Shown here piece by piece: positions 11,216 to 22,649 of a stretch of 64,000 nt of DNA. Under the pieces are notes generated by a model. The model worked only from the letters and a program-made list of their open reading frames with translations, was not told where the DNA came from and searched no databases. Location: NCBI GenBank assembly GCA_033239525.1, contig BSYO01000025.1:2142001-2206000 (forward strand). The letters are read 5' to 3'. The position numbers were made by a program, and so were the translations under genes. Numbering within the stretch: the first letter of the stretch is position 1; every line of letters starts with the position of its first letter. This DNA is from Nepenthes gracilis (lineage: Eukaryota; Streptophyta; Magnoliopsida; Caryophyllales; Nepenthaceae).

Positions 11216-12076
11216 AACTAGATAGGGCTTAGCTAACTATTCTTATTGATGGTATTAATAATACGTACATGAATTGAGATTTTATCTAAAACAGTGATCA
11301 CCTAAAGGGAAAGCCCAAATGCGGCAACTCTGATCCTATATGCCATAAATAATAAAGTTAATTGTCCAAATTTTACTCATAAATTATATCCTTTAATACC
11401 TAAGTTAATATAAACTCAGAAGAATTAAGAAAAGGAATGAGATAATTTAAGTCCTTGAGCTTTAGCATGGGACTTTAAGTTTTAGATGGATTAGGTCGTG
11501 AGGGCCAGTGTCATCATGGGCTCAATGGGAGGTGTATGGTAGCCTTTTGGGGAGGCAGGTCCCCTGGGGCCCAAGCACCCAATGATTTTTGACCTTTGTA
11601 GTTTAGGAAGCATCGACAACCTACTTTAGCAAGATCTTAACTTGTGGAAGTGTTATTAACTCTCTCCTCTTAGAGATATGAGGATCCCTTTTTGTAATTG
11701 ATTCCTTTTCTATGAAGGGTATTTGATGGTTCTGCTACGGCAGATCATTCTTTTTTCCCTTCTCCTCATAGTATTATGGAAGTCCAATGGAATATCTTTA
11801 ATGAGAGACTGTAGAGGAGAATGAGTTTTTGCTAGCTTGTCTAATTTCTTAAGAGTTGGATTCTTATGATTGAGGGTTGGTGAGTTATTTATATGTTACA
11901 GTGTAAAAATAGCCATTTGAAAAAAAAATTGATGGTTGATTGATTGTATATCTATTATTAGAGAATAATTATATTGTTGTCAAGTTTCTCTTCTAAAATA
12001 GTCAACCTATCCCATTGCATACCATTAGAGTAATCCTTTTTTCAGAGATGTTAGATGCCTTTTTGGAGTGTTAGGT
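11216..12076. other. unassigned decayed DNA
   Basis: Mixed composition; GC-richer around 11490-11580. No coding frame, LTR end or tRNA recognised. Confidence 0.4.
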
Positions 12077-12505
12077 GGATTAAGCATGAATCTTCCTATT
12101 AGTCCCTATGGGGGCCAATGAGTGATGCTTGTTCCCAGGCACTAATGTGTTCTTTGGCTATTGACTTAGTCTTCATTAGTTCTTCGACATGATCGGTTAT
12201 GTATTTACTGTGAGGGAGTACTTATCTCGGCGCTAAGATTTTCTTTCAATATACTTATCTTGTCTAGTCACAAATTGTTTGAGCAATCATCTAGTCAGGA
12301 ATATCAAACCTCTTTTTAAAATGCCAATTGGACTAAGCATGAATCTTCTTACTGGTCCCTTTAGGGACCAATGAGTGATACTTGCGACTAGGTATTGACA
12401 TGTTCTCTAGATGTTAACTTAGTTTTTATTAGTTCTTTGGTATGAATGGCTATGTATCTGCTATCTTGGGATACCTGTATCGTCACTAAGATCTTATGTG
12501 GGATA
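12077..12505. repeat. imperfect direct duplication, offset ~253 bp
   Basis: Segment from 12077 (AAGCATGAATCTTC, GGGCCAATGAGTGAT, TGTTCTCT-type, ATTAGTTCTT) recurs from 12330 in the same order with many substitutions (for example GTCCCTTTAGGGACCAATG versus GTCCCTATGGGGGCCAATG). About 175 bp are shared per copy. Function unknown; probably a duplicated piece of a dead element. Confidence 0.6.
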
Positions 12506-12755
12506 TGAGATTTTGATAGGACTTAACATTATATTATTCGCTATTTTTAACAATGCAACCTAAAGATGTTTTGCATTTAGTTAAAATATTGTTAGTTGAT
12601 GCTCATATGCTATTGATTACAAGCAATCGACAACAACTACGTGCATTGGGCTATGATATATAAAGTAGTATCAATGAATGCTACAATTTAACATTATCGT
12701 CGTTTAAAAATATCAAATAAATAACATTTAGTTGTTATAATTAAACTATTAATCA

Positions 12756-12984
12756 TGTATAAAATAATAAATATTTAAAAGACGTACAATACAAATAAGA
12801 ATACATATATATTTTATGTTATTTATTTTATATTAATAAGCCCCTTATACAGTGGGCAGTACAACACGTATATAAAATTATAAAGATATAAATAATATTA
12901 ATAGAATATTCTAATTCTATAATACTATATATTTAGAAATATAATGTTATAGAATTTTGTAATATATTATTACTATATTTGACA
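12756..12984 (-). repeat. 3' LTR of copia relic (~229 bp)
   Basis: TG at 12756, CA at 12984. Shares with the right copy (16898-16945 plus 22445-22640) the segments TATAAAATAAT, AATAAGAATA.ATA, TTATAAAGATATAAA and the run near 12900-12965 with TCTATAATACTATATAT. The purine-rich stretch just inside (minus strand TTTGAAGAAGA) is a fair polypurine tract. Confidence 0.7.
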
Positions 12985-13465
12985 TCTTCTTCAAATTTAA
13001 GTAGATAGGTAGAGATCAACTTGACTTTAAAAATTAGATCATAAAATTATCCTATCGCGTGAGACTTGGTATAGTTGCTAGTTGGTTGGTCAGGTGATCG
13101 TAGGTAGCAAAGATTTATATTTTCTTACAGAATGTATTGACTGATAATATGACAATTATTTTTAATATAATTGGTATCATCGTAAAATATATCATTGTGT
13201 ATAATTTATATTACATTTTATTTATCATAATGTAAGATAATTATATTAGAATGTGTGACGACTACGCCTTCCAGTAGCCAGTGTAACTAAAGAAGTTGTA
13301 TCGTAGTGTCAGTTAGAACACAATAGTTAGCTTTTATAGTTAAGTGTGCTGTAACATATTAATTTTTTTACTCTAAAATAAGAGATGTGTCCAAGAAGAA
13401 ATAATAACTAACAGTAGATCTTCGATCTGTGAAATTACTTGCTCAGTTTGCATCAGAAAAAGTAC

Positions 13466-14095
13466 TTAACTGGGAAGATAAATTAATAAAAAATTAAAGT
13501 TTATATAATACGAATCCTTTAATATGTTAAAGGATATAGAGCACATAGGTGCATTGAGTGGACCATGGTGCGGCCATGAATTGGGTGGTAGCAAGATGAA
13601 TGGTATAAGCATTATTCGAATGTGTAGTAGTAAGATAAACATGCCTTCCAACGAATTGTCGATAATGGGTTACGTCTGACAAAATAGAGCCATCGGATAG
13701 AGTAAGTTTAATATTCAATTCTAATAAAATTGAAGCAATCTTGTTATTTGTTATGATAGTACGAGAGAATAAATTAGAAGTATATTTTACTTGAGAGAGA
13801 TAATATCTATCAAAATATGAAGTGACTTTAAAGCCTAGAAAATAACTGAGACATCAATGATCTTTATTTTAAATTGTTGATGTAAAAAAAATTTAATAAA
13901 TTGGATCCCAACACAATTATTTCGAATAATTATATAATCAACATAAGATAAAATAAAAAAAAGTGCCAAATGATGTTGCATATGTGAAAAAAGCTAACTC
14001 AAAAGTATTGAATATGAAAACTTGTTTGATAATTATGAAACTGAATTTAGCAAATCAAGTTCTAGGAGCCTATTTAAGGCTTATAGCGCACAATA
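13466..14095 (-). pseudogene. copia reverse transcriptase remnant
   Basis: Minus strand: near 14080-14055 LK-stop-APRT-stop-FAKF matches the copia RT block LKQAPRAWFAKF. Near 13945-13920 SYVDYIII matches LLYVDDIII with the second Asp lost. At 13718-13466 DVTHYRQFVGRHVYLTTTHS and QFMAAP match the copia region YR.LVGRLIYLT..RPD through QFM..P. Stops throughout. Confidence 0.82.
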
Positions 14096-14299
14096 ATGGC
14101 AGTAGACTTTATTTGCAGGGTAGTCATACCTGAGATCTAATTTTAAATAGTTGGAGATGGAAGGTGATTGATGGTATATGTTGCAGTGAGGATGACTTCT
14201 CAAAATTTTTCTGATTGAAAAGTTGAGATAAGAAGAGATTATAAATTGTTAAGAATATGATCAAACTTCTATTTAACATAAACATTTTGTTGAAATGTT

Positions 14300-14720
14300 T
14301 TTGGGCAAGATTTTTTGATATATTGTGCCATATAATTTGATAGTATTTAAGAAGAATGACTCATAATATTTCTTAGGATTATCAAATTAAAAGATTTTGG
14401 TTCGTTTTAAAATTTGAATATATACTATGTTACAGAATTCATGAAATATGTTGGGTAAGTCATAGGAACGACATAAAAGATATTTTTATGTGTATCAAGA
14501 AAAAATATCAAAAAAGTAACAAAATATCTTGATCCCCCCTTAATAGGTATAGGAGTAAGACCCTAAACATCAGAATAAATAAGATTGAAAAGAGTATGAG
14601 AAATAAGTTCACTAGAATTAAAATATAAAGTTTTATTTTTATCAAACTGACAAACTATCTAATCAAAAAATTTATCACTAAGAGTTTCTAAATGACCCAT
14701 AGATACTAACAACTAAACTC
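14300..14720 (-). pseudogene. copia integrase remnant
   Basis: Minus strand near 14700 gives MGHLETLSDK.. (family LGHPS...L), followed by the cysteine-bearing GAG-pre-integrase stretch IVCQFDKNKTL. Near 14600-14525 LFNLIYSDV, a stop, then GLTPIPIKGG corresponds to the integrase start F.LIHSDVWGP. Remainder toward 14300 is too degraded to trace the DDE residues. Confidence 0.7.
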
Positions 14721-16044
14721 AAAAATTTGATGTATGACCATGGTGAGTATGCAATAGATGGCTAGATTTGATTAGTCCAGAGTGTAGAGTAATGGTGTTT
14801 CAAAGATGAGATAAAATATGAAGTATATTCCAACTCAAACAAACATCTAATTTTATGGTTCTTTCTAACTAGTTTTTCTGTCTATGGATTCTATATATCA
14901 TAACTACGAACTAAAAAAAAAAAAAATCACATTTTAAACTAGATCATATAATTGCCCTATGTATAATAGGGAATAGGTCTACAAAGGTACAAAATAAAAG
15001 TTTATAATGGAAAGTGAAGTTATAAAAATGGAGTTAATATGGCTGATGTACATATTAGATCTATTGGTTATTTGGATTTTTGGTACAGTAAAGACTTTAA
15101 CTTTGATAGTGAACTAATTTTAGTCAAAAATTGTGCGATTGTAACGTGTACAATTAATAATTTAAGTTGGGTTACCAGAAGTTGCAAATAGCATGAATAT
15201 AGAGATAAAATCTGCACAGGATAAAACTTGATTAATAATTGCTTCAAGATATTCAATAGATAGAGAAGAATATGGAGTACTAGAATTTGATTTTGTTGGT
15301 TCAGTCTCATTGATTGTCGCTATTTGAATTGAGGGGGAATATTGATTCTAATAGGAGTGTTTCTTCTTAGAACAATTATTTTTTGAATGACATTTTACAT
15401 AATAGTATTAATATATATTTGGATTTTATGATTGTCAATTATCTGATATGAAATTTTGATACAAAAAATATAGAACTTAGAATTTGTGAAAAGACCACAA
15501 GAACTATATCTATATGTTAAGATTTCTTGGTTTGAAGATGTGTTATTTTAGAAATAATCAATAATTGTATTGTCAAGTGAAGGGTGAGGATGCTCATATA
15601 ACAAAGAAACCCTAGTAGATTCAGATTCGTCATGAAGAGTCACGAGTTACAAGAAATTGAGCAAGGCAAATTCCGTCTTAATAATCTACAAATTTTTTAA
15701 GCTCTAATGGAGATTCTATTACTGTTCAATCGATACTGACAAATCCTATAAATAGTATATTTGGGAGTATAAATCACTTATTGATTGGTTAAATTTTTAA
15801 ATTTTATTATATAACTCACGTATGATCTAATATTGATAAGCAAAATTTACATATGAATAGTTTTATTGTCAAAAGTCCTATACATCTGTGGCAATTTTGA
15901 ATCAACCAAGTAGCATATTTATCAATGGAATAGATGTATTTGGAAATCATATAATAGTTCTATGATTACTACTGTCGCAATCTTCAATACGATCAGTAAA
16001 AATTGAGTTTATTTCAAAAGTTTTATATCACAATAGCTTGTATT

Positions 16045-16165
16045 CTTCTATAATACATAGCCATAATTTTCTTCTTTTTAGAAAAGTACACATCGAGTGG
16101 GCCCAATTATTGTAATTGGAACCATTAAAAATAATTTGAATAGGATGAGAAATTTTGCATTAGAG
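16045..16165 (-). pseudogene. copia Gag N-terminus
   Basis: Minus strand reads PIQIIFNGSNYNNWAHSM then CTFLKRRKLWLCI, the classic start of plant copia Gag (FNGSNYSSWAHSM..L..R.LW). The ATG at about 16170 (MSLMQ..) is a plausible start though the frame shifts. The following 15068-16040 should hold the rest of gag and protease but I could not follow it. Confidence 0.78.
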
Positions 16166-16199
16166 ACATGTGGATTGGGATACCAAAAATATATCAAAA

Positions 16200-16885
16200 A
16201 TAAAGTGGCTAAAATTTGTTTCAGCTAGTGGGCCGAAAAAAATGGGCTGTGAACGAGCACGGTTCACTATATTGGGCCGCATTGTTCACAATATTGGGCC
16301 GGACAAGTCCGTGCTGGATAGGAAAAACACTGCGTAAAGGAAGTGAACTAAACGAAACGATGCGGTTTGACGATTTTGAGGGCTCCTTTTCATTGTGTAA
16401 AACGTTGCGTGTAGATTGTTGATGAAGCACCAACGATGCGTTGTTTCCGGTTTTTAGTGCCGCGTTTCATCATCTTCACGAAAGAATGTGCAGCGGCATC
16501 GACGAAGAGTTGTCGGACGGATAAAGTGACGGAGCCAGTAACTTGTAGATCGAACGCTAATGATGGGTGCAAGAGACGGATTTGGAGCACATCGGTCGCG
16601 GGAAATGGGCACAGATCTGATCGAGCCCAAGTGTGAACCCTGGAGATAGATGCAGCACACAAGTCTGGACAAGTTAAACGAGTCGGATGCCGGAGGACGG
16701 AGAAGACACAAATCAATGAGGTCGCCGCCGAGAAGACGACACAAATTTCAGATTGACGGTTTCTTTCGGTGGACGATGATGATGCCGACGAGTAAGACAC
16801 AAATCCCAGCTGGTGATGCCAACAAAGAAGACACAAAGCCCAGTCAGTGCTGCCGGAGAGAGCAAACTGAAGGGCCGTTATACCG
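16200..16885 (-). other. copia 5' leader, GC-richer
   Basis: Sequence between the primer site and gag. It is much GC-richer than surrounding DNA (16400-16880) and opens overlapping frames on both strands, none with family features. Unusually long for a copia leader (~700 bp), so it may contain captured DNA. Confidence 0.45.
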
Positions 16886-16897
16886 TCACTGATACCA
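16886..16897 (-). other. primer-binding site (tRNA-iMet) of copia relic
   Basis: Minus strand TGGTATCAGTGA, matching the canonical TGGTATCAGAGC with two late mismatches. It fixes the inner edge of the 5' LTR at 16898. Confidence 0.75.
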
Positions 16898-17330
16898 TAT
16901 TATAAAATAATTAGTGTTTAGAAGGTATATAATAAAAATAAGAATTGTTGCGTCCTCGTATTCCCTTCACCATACAATGAGAGTCCAAGTCCTCTCTTTG
17001 CACTTTTGGACGGACGGAATCATGCAATATAAGAGAAATTGTTAAGTTTGACGAGAGCAATGTTTTCGTGAAGTAAAATGGGACGAGGGTACAAGCCCGA
17101 AGGACTTTACGTGGAAAACCCCTTTCTGAATGAAAGGGGAAAAAAATCACGGTGGTAGACGCTAGATTCGAAAGATTCCATTATCGTAAGAATAGAGTAC
17201 AACTGGTCATAGTGACACTATTTGTTGCTACACAAAGTTATAAGGCGAGAGGTCTTACTTTCTCTCTTTTTTTTCTCCATTTCTTTCACTTAGTTGCTGT
17301 TCACAATATGCATGCAAATGACAACTTTTG

Positions 17331-18371
17331 TGAAAAAGCACGTTTCGTGCTAATGTGTTTCGACCCCGTTAAATATATAGCGGAAGCAATAAAATAAATT
17401 AATTAAATTAAATATCCGATACGTAAGGGATATTTAACTCTAGATGTATAAGCATGCACAATATATATATAATAATGAACAACAATAATAAAGGCCGATT
17501 TTGGTGACGAAGTAAAAACTCGATACCCAGGTATGAGAAAAACACTCGGCTAACGGCCGGGAAGCAATGCACTATGAAAATTAACTTACGGCCGGGTAGT
17601 AACGACGCCGCTAACCTAGCCGACTTACTCCCGACACGTGATCCCTACAAGGAACTCCTTTGGTTTCGCCGTGTGGCAACTGAACCGACACCTTCCGATC
17701 TTCAAGCCCTCTTCCCTCTCGTGCCACTCGGTGCCAATCACGAACGGATCTCCTTCTTCACGAACCAACGTCTCCAACGCAGTAGAAGGATGGAAGTTTG
17801 AATAGAAAAAGTAAAAGAAGAAATGGTGAGAAAACTCTTTAGATCTTGAAGCTCAAAGAATGTCTTTTGGTTTTCTCAAGAGAAGCTAAAAGCAATTGAA
17901 GCATGTAAAGCTTTCTTCTCAAATGGGGCTCAAAATAATCTCTCCAGAATGTTTATGGCGTCCATGGGGTTTCAAAAACATAAGCCAATATTTATAGAGG
18001 AGCCAAAATCGCGTTTGAAATTCTGCTGGTTGCCGCGCCGCTCAGCGGGGAGCTTTCAGCGGCGAGCAGCGGCCGTAGGGTTTCGTGGGGAAACCTGCGG
18101 GCACTCGAGCCGGATCGAGCACGCAGCGAGCGGCCCCCATTCTGGGATTTCGGCTCGGCGGCCATCGAGCATGCAATGAGCGGGAGGTTCGGTTTTAGGC
18201 TCGAGCCGCTATCAGGCACAAGGCGAGCGGGCGGCCTTTGGAAGGGCCCGAGCGCGTGGAGGGCGGATCGAATGAATTTTAATGAATTTTAAACCGACAA
18301 CCCACAACCCGACATCAATAAAATAATACATAAGGTCACGGAATATGCCAATAAGATGAATGTCTCTAACA
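17331..18371 (-). repeat. 3' LTR of gag-only element (1041 bp)
   Basis: Aligns along its full length with 20707-21760, differing mainly by short indels in the GC-rich U3. Holds a minus-strand TATA (CTATAAATA, 17997-17988) and, upstream of it in transcription sense, a CTCGAG-rich module block at 18015-18190. Confidence 0.9.
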
Positions 18372-18384
18372 ATCTCCCCCTTTG
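18372..18384 (-). other. polypurine tract of gag-only element
   Basis: Minus strand CAAAGGGGGAGAT directly before the LTR start TGTTAGAG. This is the expected plus-strand primer location. Confidence 0.75.
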
Positions 18385-18823
18385 GCAATTCCGTGATAAA
18401 ACCCAAAAAATAAATAAATAAAGAAATACAAGAGAATCACGGGTTCAGACACCACCGAGATAAAACCCGTGTACATGAAAACCTACGCCTAGTGACACAA
18501 AAGAGATACATAAAAAAAGATAAATATCTATGGAGGGCTGCTGAGGCGATGTGATGAAAACTTGTGGAAACAGCCTGTATACTTTAGTATCCTAATCAAT
18601 TAAGGTTAGTACCAACAAGACAAAAGATAATAACAATTTAATGGCATGCATGGCACATTGGCATGAGAACATATAATAATGTAACATACACCAATCCTCC
18701 CCCTAACGAAAATAATCAATACTCCCCCTAACAGTAATAATAAACTTAAATGACATGAAAAAAAATACCCCCAAAATAAGCAAGCTCCGCTCCGTCTCCC
18801 CTAAGCTCCCCTATCAAAGTGCA

Positions 18824-20663
18824 TCAAAAATTTATCTCCCCCTTTTTGTCACGAATGGCCAAGGGGTAATGAAGCTCATTTTTCTTAACCCAAACTTGTC
18901 TCACTGAATGCACTATTGTATTCAAGCTTTTAACTTGTGTATCCAAATGTTGAAGGTGATCAACAAGTTTATTCACGTTAAGCCCTAGTTTTTTATGGTG
19001 CAAAGGATTCATGGTGTAGCACCTTGGGCGAATGTGACCAACTTTCCCACATGCATGACAGGTAGGCACAAACTTAGGGATGAAAGAGTTGTTCATGGCC
19101 TTGTGGTTACCTAGATTAGATGGGCCAAATCTGTTATTCACACGTTGAGGCACGGCCTTGATGACTTTGGGTGTGTGGGCATGATTATGTGAAATTTTCG
19201 TGGCGGGAATAAACACAGTTTTAGGTTCCACATCAGTTTGTACAAAGTTCGCAACATACCCCAAACCCTGTTTATTTCCACCAATTTTTCCCAACCCGAG
19301 CATATGATCTAATTTTGTAGACCCATTTGAGAATTGTTTCAAATCTTTTCGAGAGGCCTCAAGTTCAGATTCTAAAGTTGTGAGTTGCTTAGCAAATGAG
19401 ACTTTCAGATTCTCAAGTTCTTGAGTTTTAGAATCTAACTCGGATTGTAGAGATACGTTTTCTTTTTCCAAATCTATGATCCTACCGTTTAGGGTTCTAT
19501 TTAATTTCTTTACTTTTAAACATTCCCTAAACAGCTTATCATATGCTTCTTGAAGGCCATCAAATTCAGATTCTGACTCGGCCTCAGAGTCATCAGATTG
19601 ATTAACGTTCTCTATAGAATTGTCACACATTGAGGTCATAAAGGTATCTTGACCGGCCCATTTTCAGAACATGTTTCACCCTCTTCTTCTTCGTCATCGC
19701 TTAGGGTCACATTAGCTTTAAAGGCTTGACCTTGTTGGCGTTTAAGGTTAGGGCATTCAGCCCGATAGTGGCCAAAGCCTTTACACTCATGACATTGGAC
19801 TCATTGGGAAGTTTTTGATTTGGAGTCCTTACTCTCACGTCGGTCTTTCTTCTCAAATTTATGTGATCGTTTTAAGTCCACATCTAGTTTTTCCGACGAA
19901 GAGTTCTTTTTCTTTAAGAATTTTTTAAAATTCTTAACAAATAATGAAAAATCGTCATCACTACACGATTCTTCATCGGAGTCCCGATCTCGCACTTCCC
20001 TACTTGATTTTAAGGCAATTGATTTTTGTTTCTTTGATTGATGCAATGTGAGCTCATACGTTTGTAGGGATCCTAACAATTCTTCGATTTTCAGATTGTC
20101 TAAGTCTTTACTTTATTCAATTGCTGTTACTTTTGGCCTAAATCGTTCAGGCAAGGATCGTAAGACTTTTCTAACAATTCTGTTCTCAGGGATTCGTTCT
20201 CCTAAATTAAACGTGGAGTTTACAATATCTTTTAACTGGGCATAGAATTCATCGAAGGTCTCATCATCTTTCATTTTTATTTCCTCGAATCTAGTGGTGA
20301 GCATTTGTAATTTGAATTTTTCACTAGTTTCGTGCCTTCGTGAGTAATTTCCAGAATGTCTCAAGCATCTTTAGAGGTCTCACACATTGAAATTCGTTTA
20401 AACTCATCGGGAGACACAGCCATGAAAATAGCATGCAACCCCTTACTATTCCAATTACATGCATCAAGTTCCTCTTTGGTCCATGAAGATAGGGCTTTTG
20501 GTTCGTTGCCCGAGGAACTAGTGGGTGGAGTCCACCCAACTTGGGTACTTGCCCAAACACGCTCATCCAAGGATTTAAGGAAGGCTCTCATCCGGACCTT
20601 CCAATAAGCATAGTTACTCCCATCAAAGTAGGGAGGAACGGAGAGCGATCCACTAGTATACAT
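18824..20663 (-). pseudogene. SIRE-type Gag, several frameshifts
   Basis: Start is the ATG at 20663 (MYTSGSLSVPPYFDGSNYAY), about 40 bp inside the primer site. The N-terminal UBN2-like capsid domain (KVRMRAFLKSLDERVW; TSKDAWD) runs to about 20330, then shifts frame to 20364-20113 (TTRFEEIKMKDDETFDEFY; PENRIVRKVLRSLPERF). At 20079-19801 is an acidic/lysine-rich linker. A CCHC knuckle, CHECKGFGHYRAEC, lies at 19797-19749 in another frame. The last frame, 19639-18824 (271 codons), contains a coiled coil (residues about 30-105) and a second CCHC, CHACGKVGHIRPRC (about 195-208), and closes with VRQVWVKKNEL, the stretch that normally leads into protease. Gag would package RNA; this copy is broken but recent-looking. 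Confidence 0.85.
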
Positions 20664-20692
20664 CTAGATCGGGGGTCACGGATCGGGGTGAG

Positions 20693-20704
20693 TCTCTGAT
20701 ACCA
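20693..20704 (-). other. primer-binding site (tRNA-iMet) of gag-only element
   Basis: Minus strand TGGTATCAGAGA, two bases from the LTR end at 20707. Confidence 0.85.
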
Positions 20705-20706
20705 AT

Positions 20707-21760
20707 TGAAAATGCACGTTTCGTGCTAATGTGTTTCGACCCCGTTAAATATATAGCGGAAGTAATAAAATAAATTAATTAAATTAAATATCCGATACAC
20801 GTAAGGGATATTTAACTCTAGATGTATAAGCATGCACAATATATATATATAATAATGAACAACAATAATAAAGACCCGATTTTTGGTGACGAAGTAAAAA
20901 CTCGATACCCGGAGGTATCGAGAAAATACTCCGGCTTCAACGCCGGGGAAGAAATGCACTATGAAAATTAACTTACAGCCGGGTGGTAACGACGCTAACC
21001 TAGCCGACTTACTCCCGACACGTGATCCCTACCAAGGAACTCCTTGGATTGCCGCCGCAGCAATTAACAGGACACCTTCCGGCCTTTGAGCCACTCTTCC
21101 TCTCGTGCCACTCAATTGCCAATCACGAACGGATCTCCTTCTTCACGAACCAACGTCTCCAACAAGGTAGAAGGATGGAAGTTTGAATAGAAAAAGTAAA
21201 GAAGAAATGGTGAGAAAACTCTTTAGATCTTGAAGCTCAAAGAATGTCTTTTGGTTTTCTCAAGAGAAGCTAAAGCAATTGAAGCATGTAAAGCTTTCTT
21301 CTCAAATAGGGGCTCAAAATAATCTCTCCAGAATGTTTATGGCGTCCATGGGGTTTCAAAAACATAAGCCAATATTTATAGAGGAGCCAAAAATCGCGTT
21401 TGAAATTCTGCCCGTTGGGCCGCCGCTCGAGCGGGGCTCGAGCGCGCGGCGAGCGGCCGTAGGGTTTCGTGGGAAACCCTGCGGGCACTCGAGCCGGGAT
21501 CGAGCACGTGATGAGCGGCCCCATTCTCGGGGATTTCTGGCTGAGCGGCCATCGAGCATGCAGCGGCGGGGAGGTTCTGGTTTTTAGGCTCGAGCCGCTA
21601 TCAGTCACAAGGCGAGCGGGTGGCCTTTGGAAGGGCCCGAGCGCGTGGAGGGCGGACCGAATGAATTTTAATGAATTTTAAACCGACAACCCACAACCCG
21701 ACATCAATAAAATAATACATAATGTCACGGAATATACCAATAAGACGAATGTCTCTAACA
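20707..21760 (-). repeat. 5' LTR of gag-only element (1054 bp)
   Basis: Same ends and internal order as the left copy. Minus-strand TATA at 21381-21372. The U3 region 21410-21610 is strongly GC-rich with repeated GCTCGAGC and GAGCGGCC modules. Confidence 0.9.
21372..21381 (-). promoter_or_regulatory. LTR TATA box of gag-only element
   Basis: CTATAAATAT on the minus strand, directly downstream (in transcription sense) of the CTCGAG module block. Likely core promoter. Confidence 0.55.
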
Positions 21761-22649
21761 TTTTGAAATCCCTTCTCCCGTTATTTGAATGGGGTATTTA
21801 TATAGGGGGATCATGCCGTTGGCACGGGGACACGTGGCGTTGGCGTGTGCAGGGACGCCTGCCACCAACTCTGCTGATCCGACTTGTCAGGTGCCATTAG
21901 ACTCATAATGATAGCGCGTGCTCTGAGTGCCGTGATTTCCTGTGGGGGTGGCGTGTTGCAGAGAACGCGTACTCCTTGGTAACAATGAATCATTTGAGCT
22001 GGCGTGCCCGGTTATCTTGGATCCTCTTTTTTCTTTACCTGATGGTCCAGAGGTGATGAGATTATTCTCGTACTTAGAAAGCCTTCTGGGTCTTTGCCGA
22101 ATCCTCGGGCTTATTGAGTTAGGTTTTCGGACGTTTCGCTTGCTAAAGATCCTTGTGATTTCGATATTATATTCTTGGCTTTATGTCCTCGGAATTTTAT
22201 TGGTGACGTTAGCCCTTTATAGCGTCCTCGGGCCTCTTGGGTCAAATTGGTCTCTCGGACCATCGTCGCCATCTGGGCTTCTTGGGTTACTAGTCCATGT
22301 TCTCAGGCTTCTAGGGCCAACTTAACCTTTTGGGCTAAGTTAGACTTTTCGGCATTTTGGGCCAGATTATTCTCGTAATTTTCTTGGTTCACGGGCTTGG
22401 CTTGTGGGCCTTCCTTTCTGGGCCTTTGGTGCCAGGACCTATCAAGAATATATACATATTTTTATTTTATTAATCTTACAATAATAAGTCTCTTATATAA
22501 GATGATCAATATAAAAAATATATATATAAAATGATAATTATAAAGATATAAAAATTATTATATTATATAATATTTTAATTCTGTGATATTATATATCTAA
22601 AAGTATAATATTACATAAAATTATAATATACAACAATAAAATCTTATAT

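Larger units (their letters stand above)
17331..21760 (-). mobile_element. gag-only SIRE-like LTR retrotransposon (TR-GAG type)
   Basis: Complete non-autonomous element of 4430 bp. LTRs 17331-18371 and 20707-21760 start TGAAAA and end CTCTAACA on the plus strand; the 5-bp duplication TTTTG lies at 17326-17330 and 21761-21765. Primer site TGGTATCAGAGA is at 20704-20693 and a purine tract at 18384-18372. Internal DNA encodes only a SIRE-type Gag, followed by a non-coding tail whose last codons before the 3' LTR (HGIAKGGDC) match the end region of SIRE/Maximus elements. Integrase, RT and RNase H are absent. It inserted into the solo LTR 16946-22444. Confidence 0.9.
16946..22444 (-). repeat. solo gypsy-type LTR split by a nested element
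   Basis: Starts TGTTGCGTCCTCG at 16946, ends ACCTATCA at 22444, flanked by the perfect 5-bp duplication AGAAT (16941-16945 and 22445-22449). Without the insertion at 17331-21760 it is about 1064 bp. Its beginning resembles the Tat LTR at 7718 (TGTGTCCTCGGAT), and it has the U5 block TACGTGGAAAAC...AAAATCACGG (17109-17153) and a minus-strand TATA (TATATAAATA near 21800-21790). No internal retroviral sequence is attached, so it is a product of LTR-LTR recombination. Confidence 0.88.
12756..22640 (-). mobile_element. Ty1/copia relic, host of two nested insertions
   Basis: Minus-strand element: 3' LTR at 12756-12984, RT near 13466-14095, integrase near 14300-14720, gag near 16045-16165, tRNA-iMet primer site at 16886-16897 and 5' LTR from 16898. 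The 5' LTR is interrupted by the solo LTR 16946-22444 and resumes at 22445, ending near 22640. Removing the insertions leaves about 4.4 kb, a normal copia length. Order gag-integrase-RT is diagnostic of copia. All reading frames are broken. Confidence 0.85.

Noticed and set aside
16390..16836. 148-codon minus-strand ORF
   Set aside because: It falls in the copia leader between primer site and gag, overlaps other open frames on both strands and has no recognisable domain.
21942..22325. 127-codon hydrophobic plus ORF as a membrane protein
   Set aside because: Lies inside the U3 of the solo LTR 16946-22444; leucine-rich appearance comes from repeated CTCGGGC/TTGGGC words.
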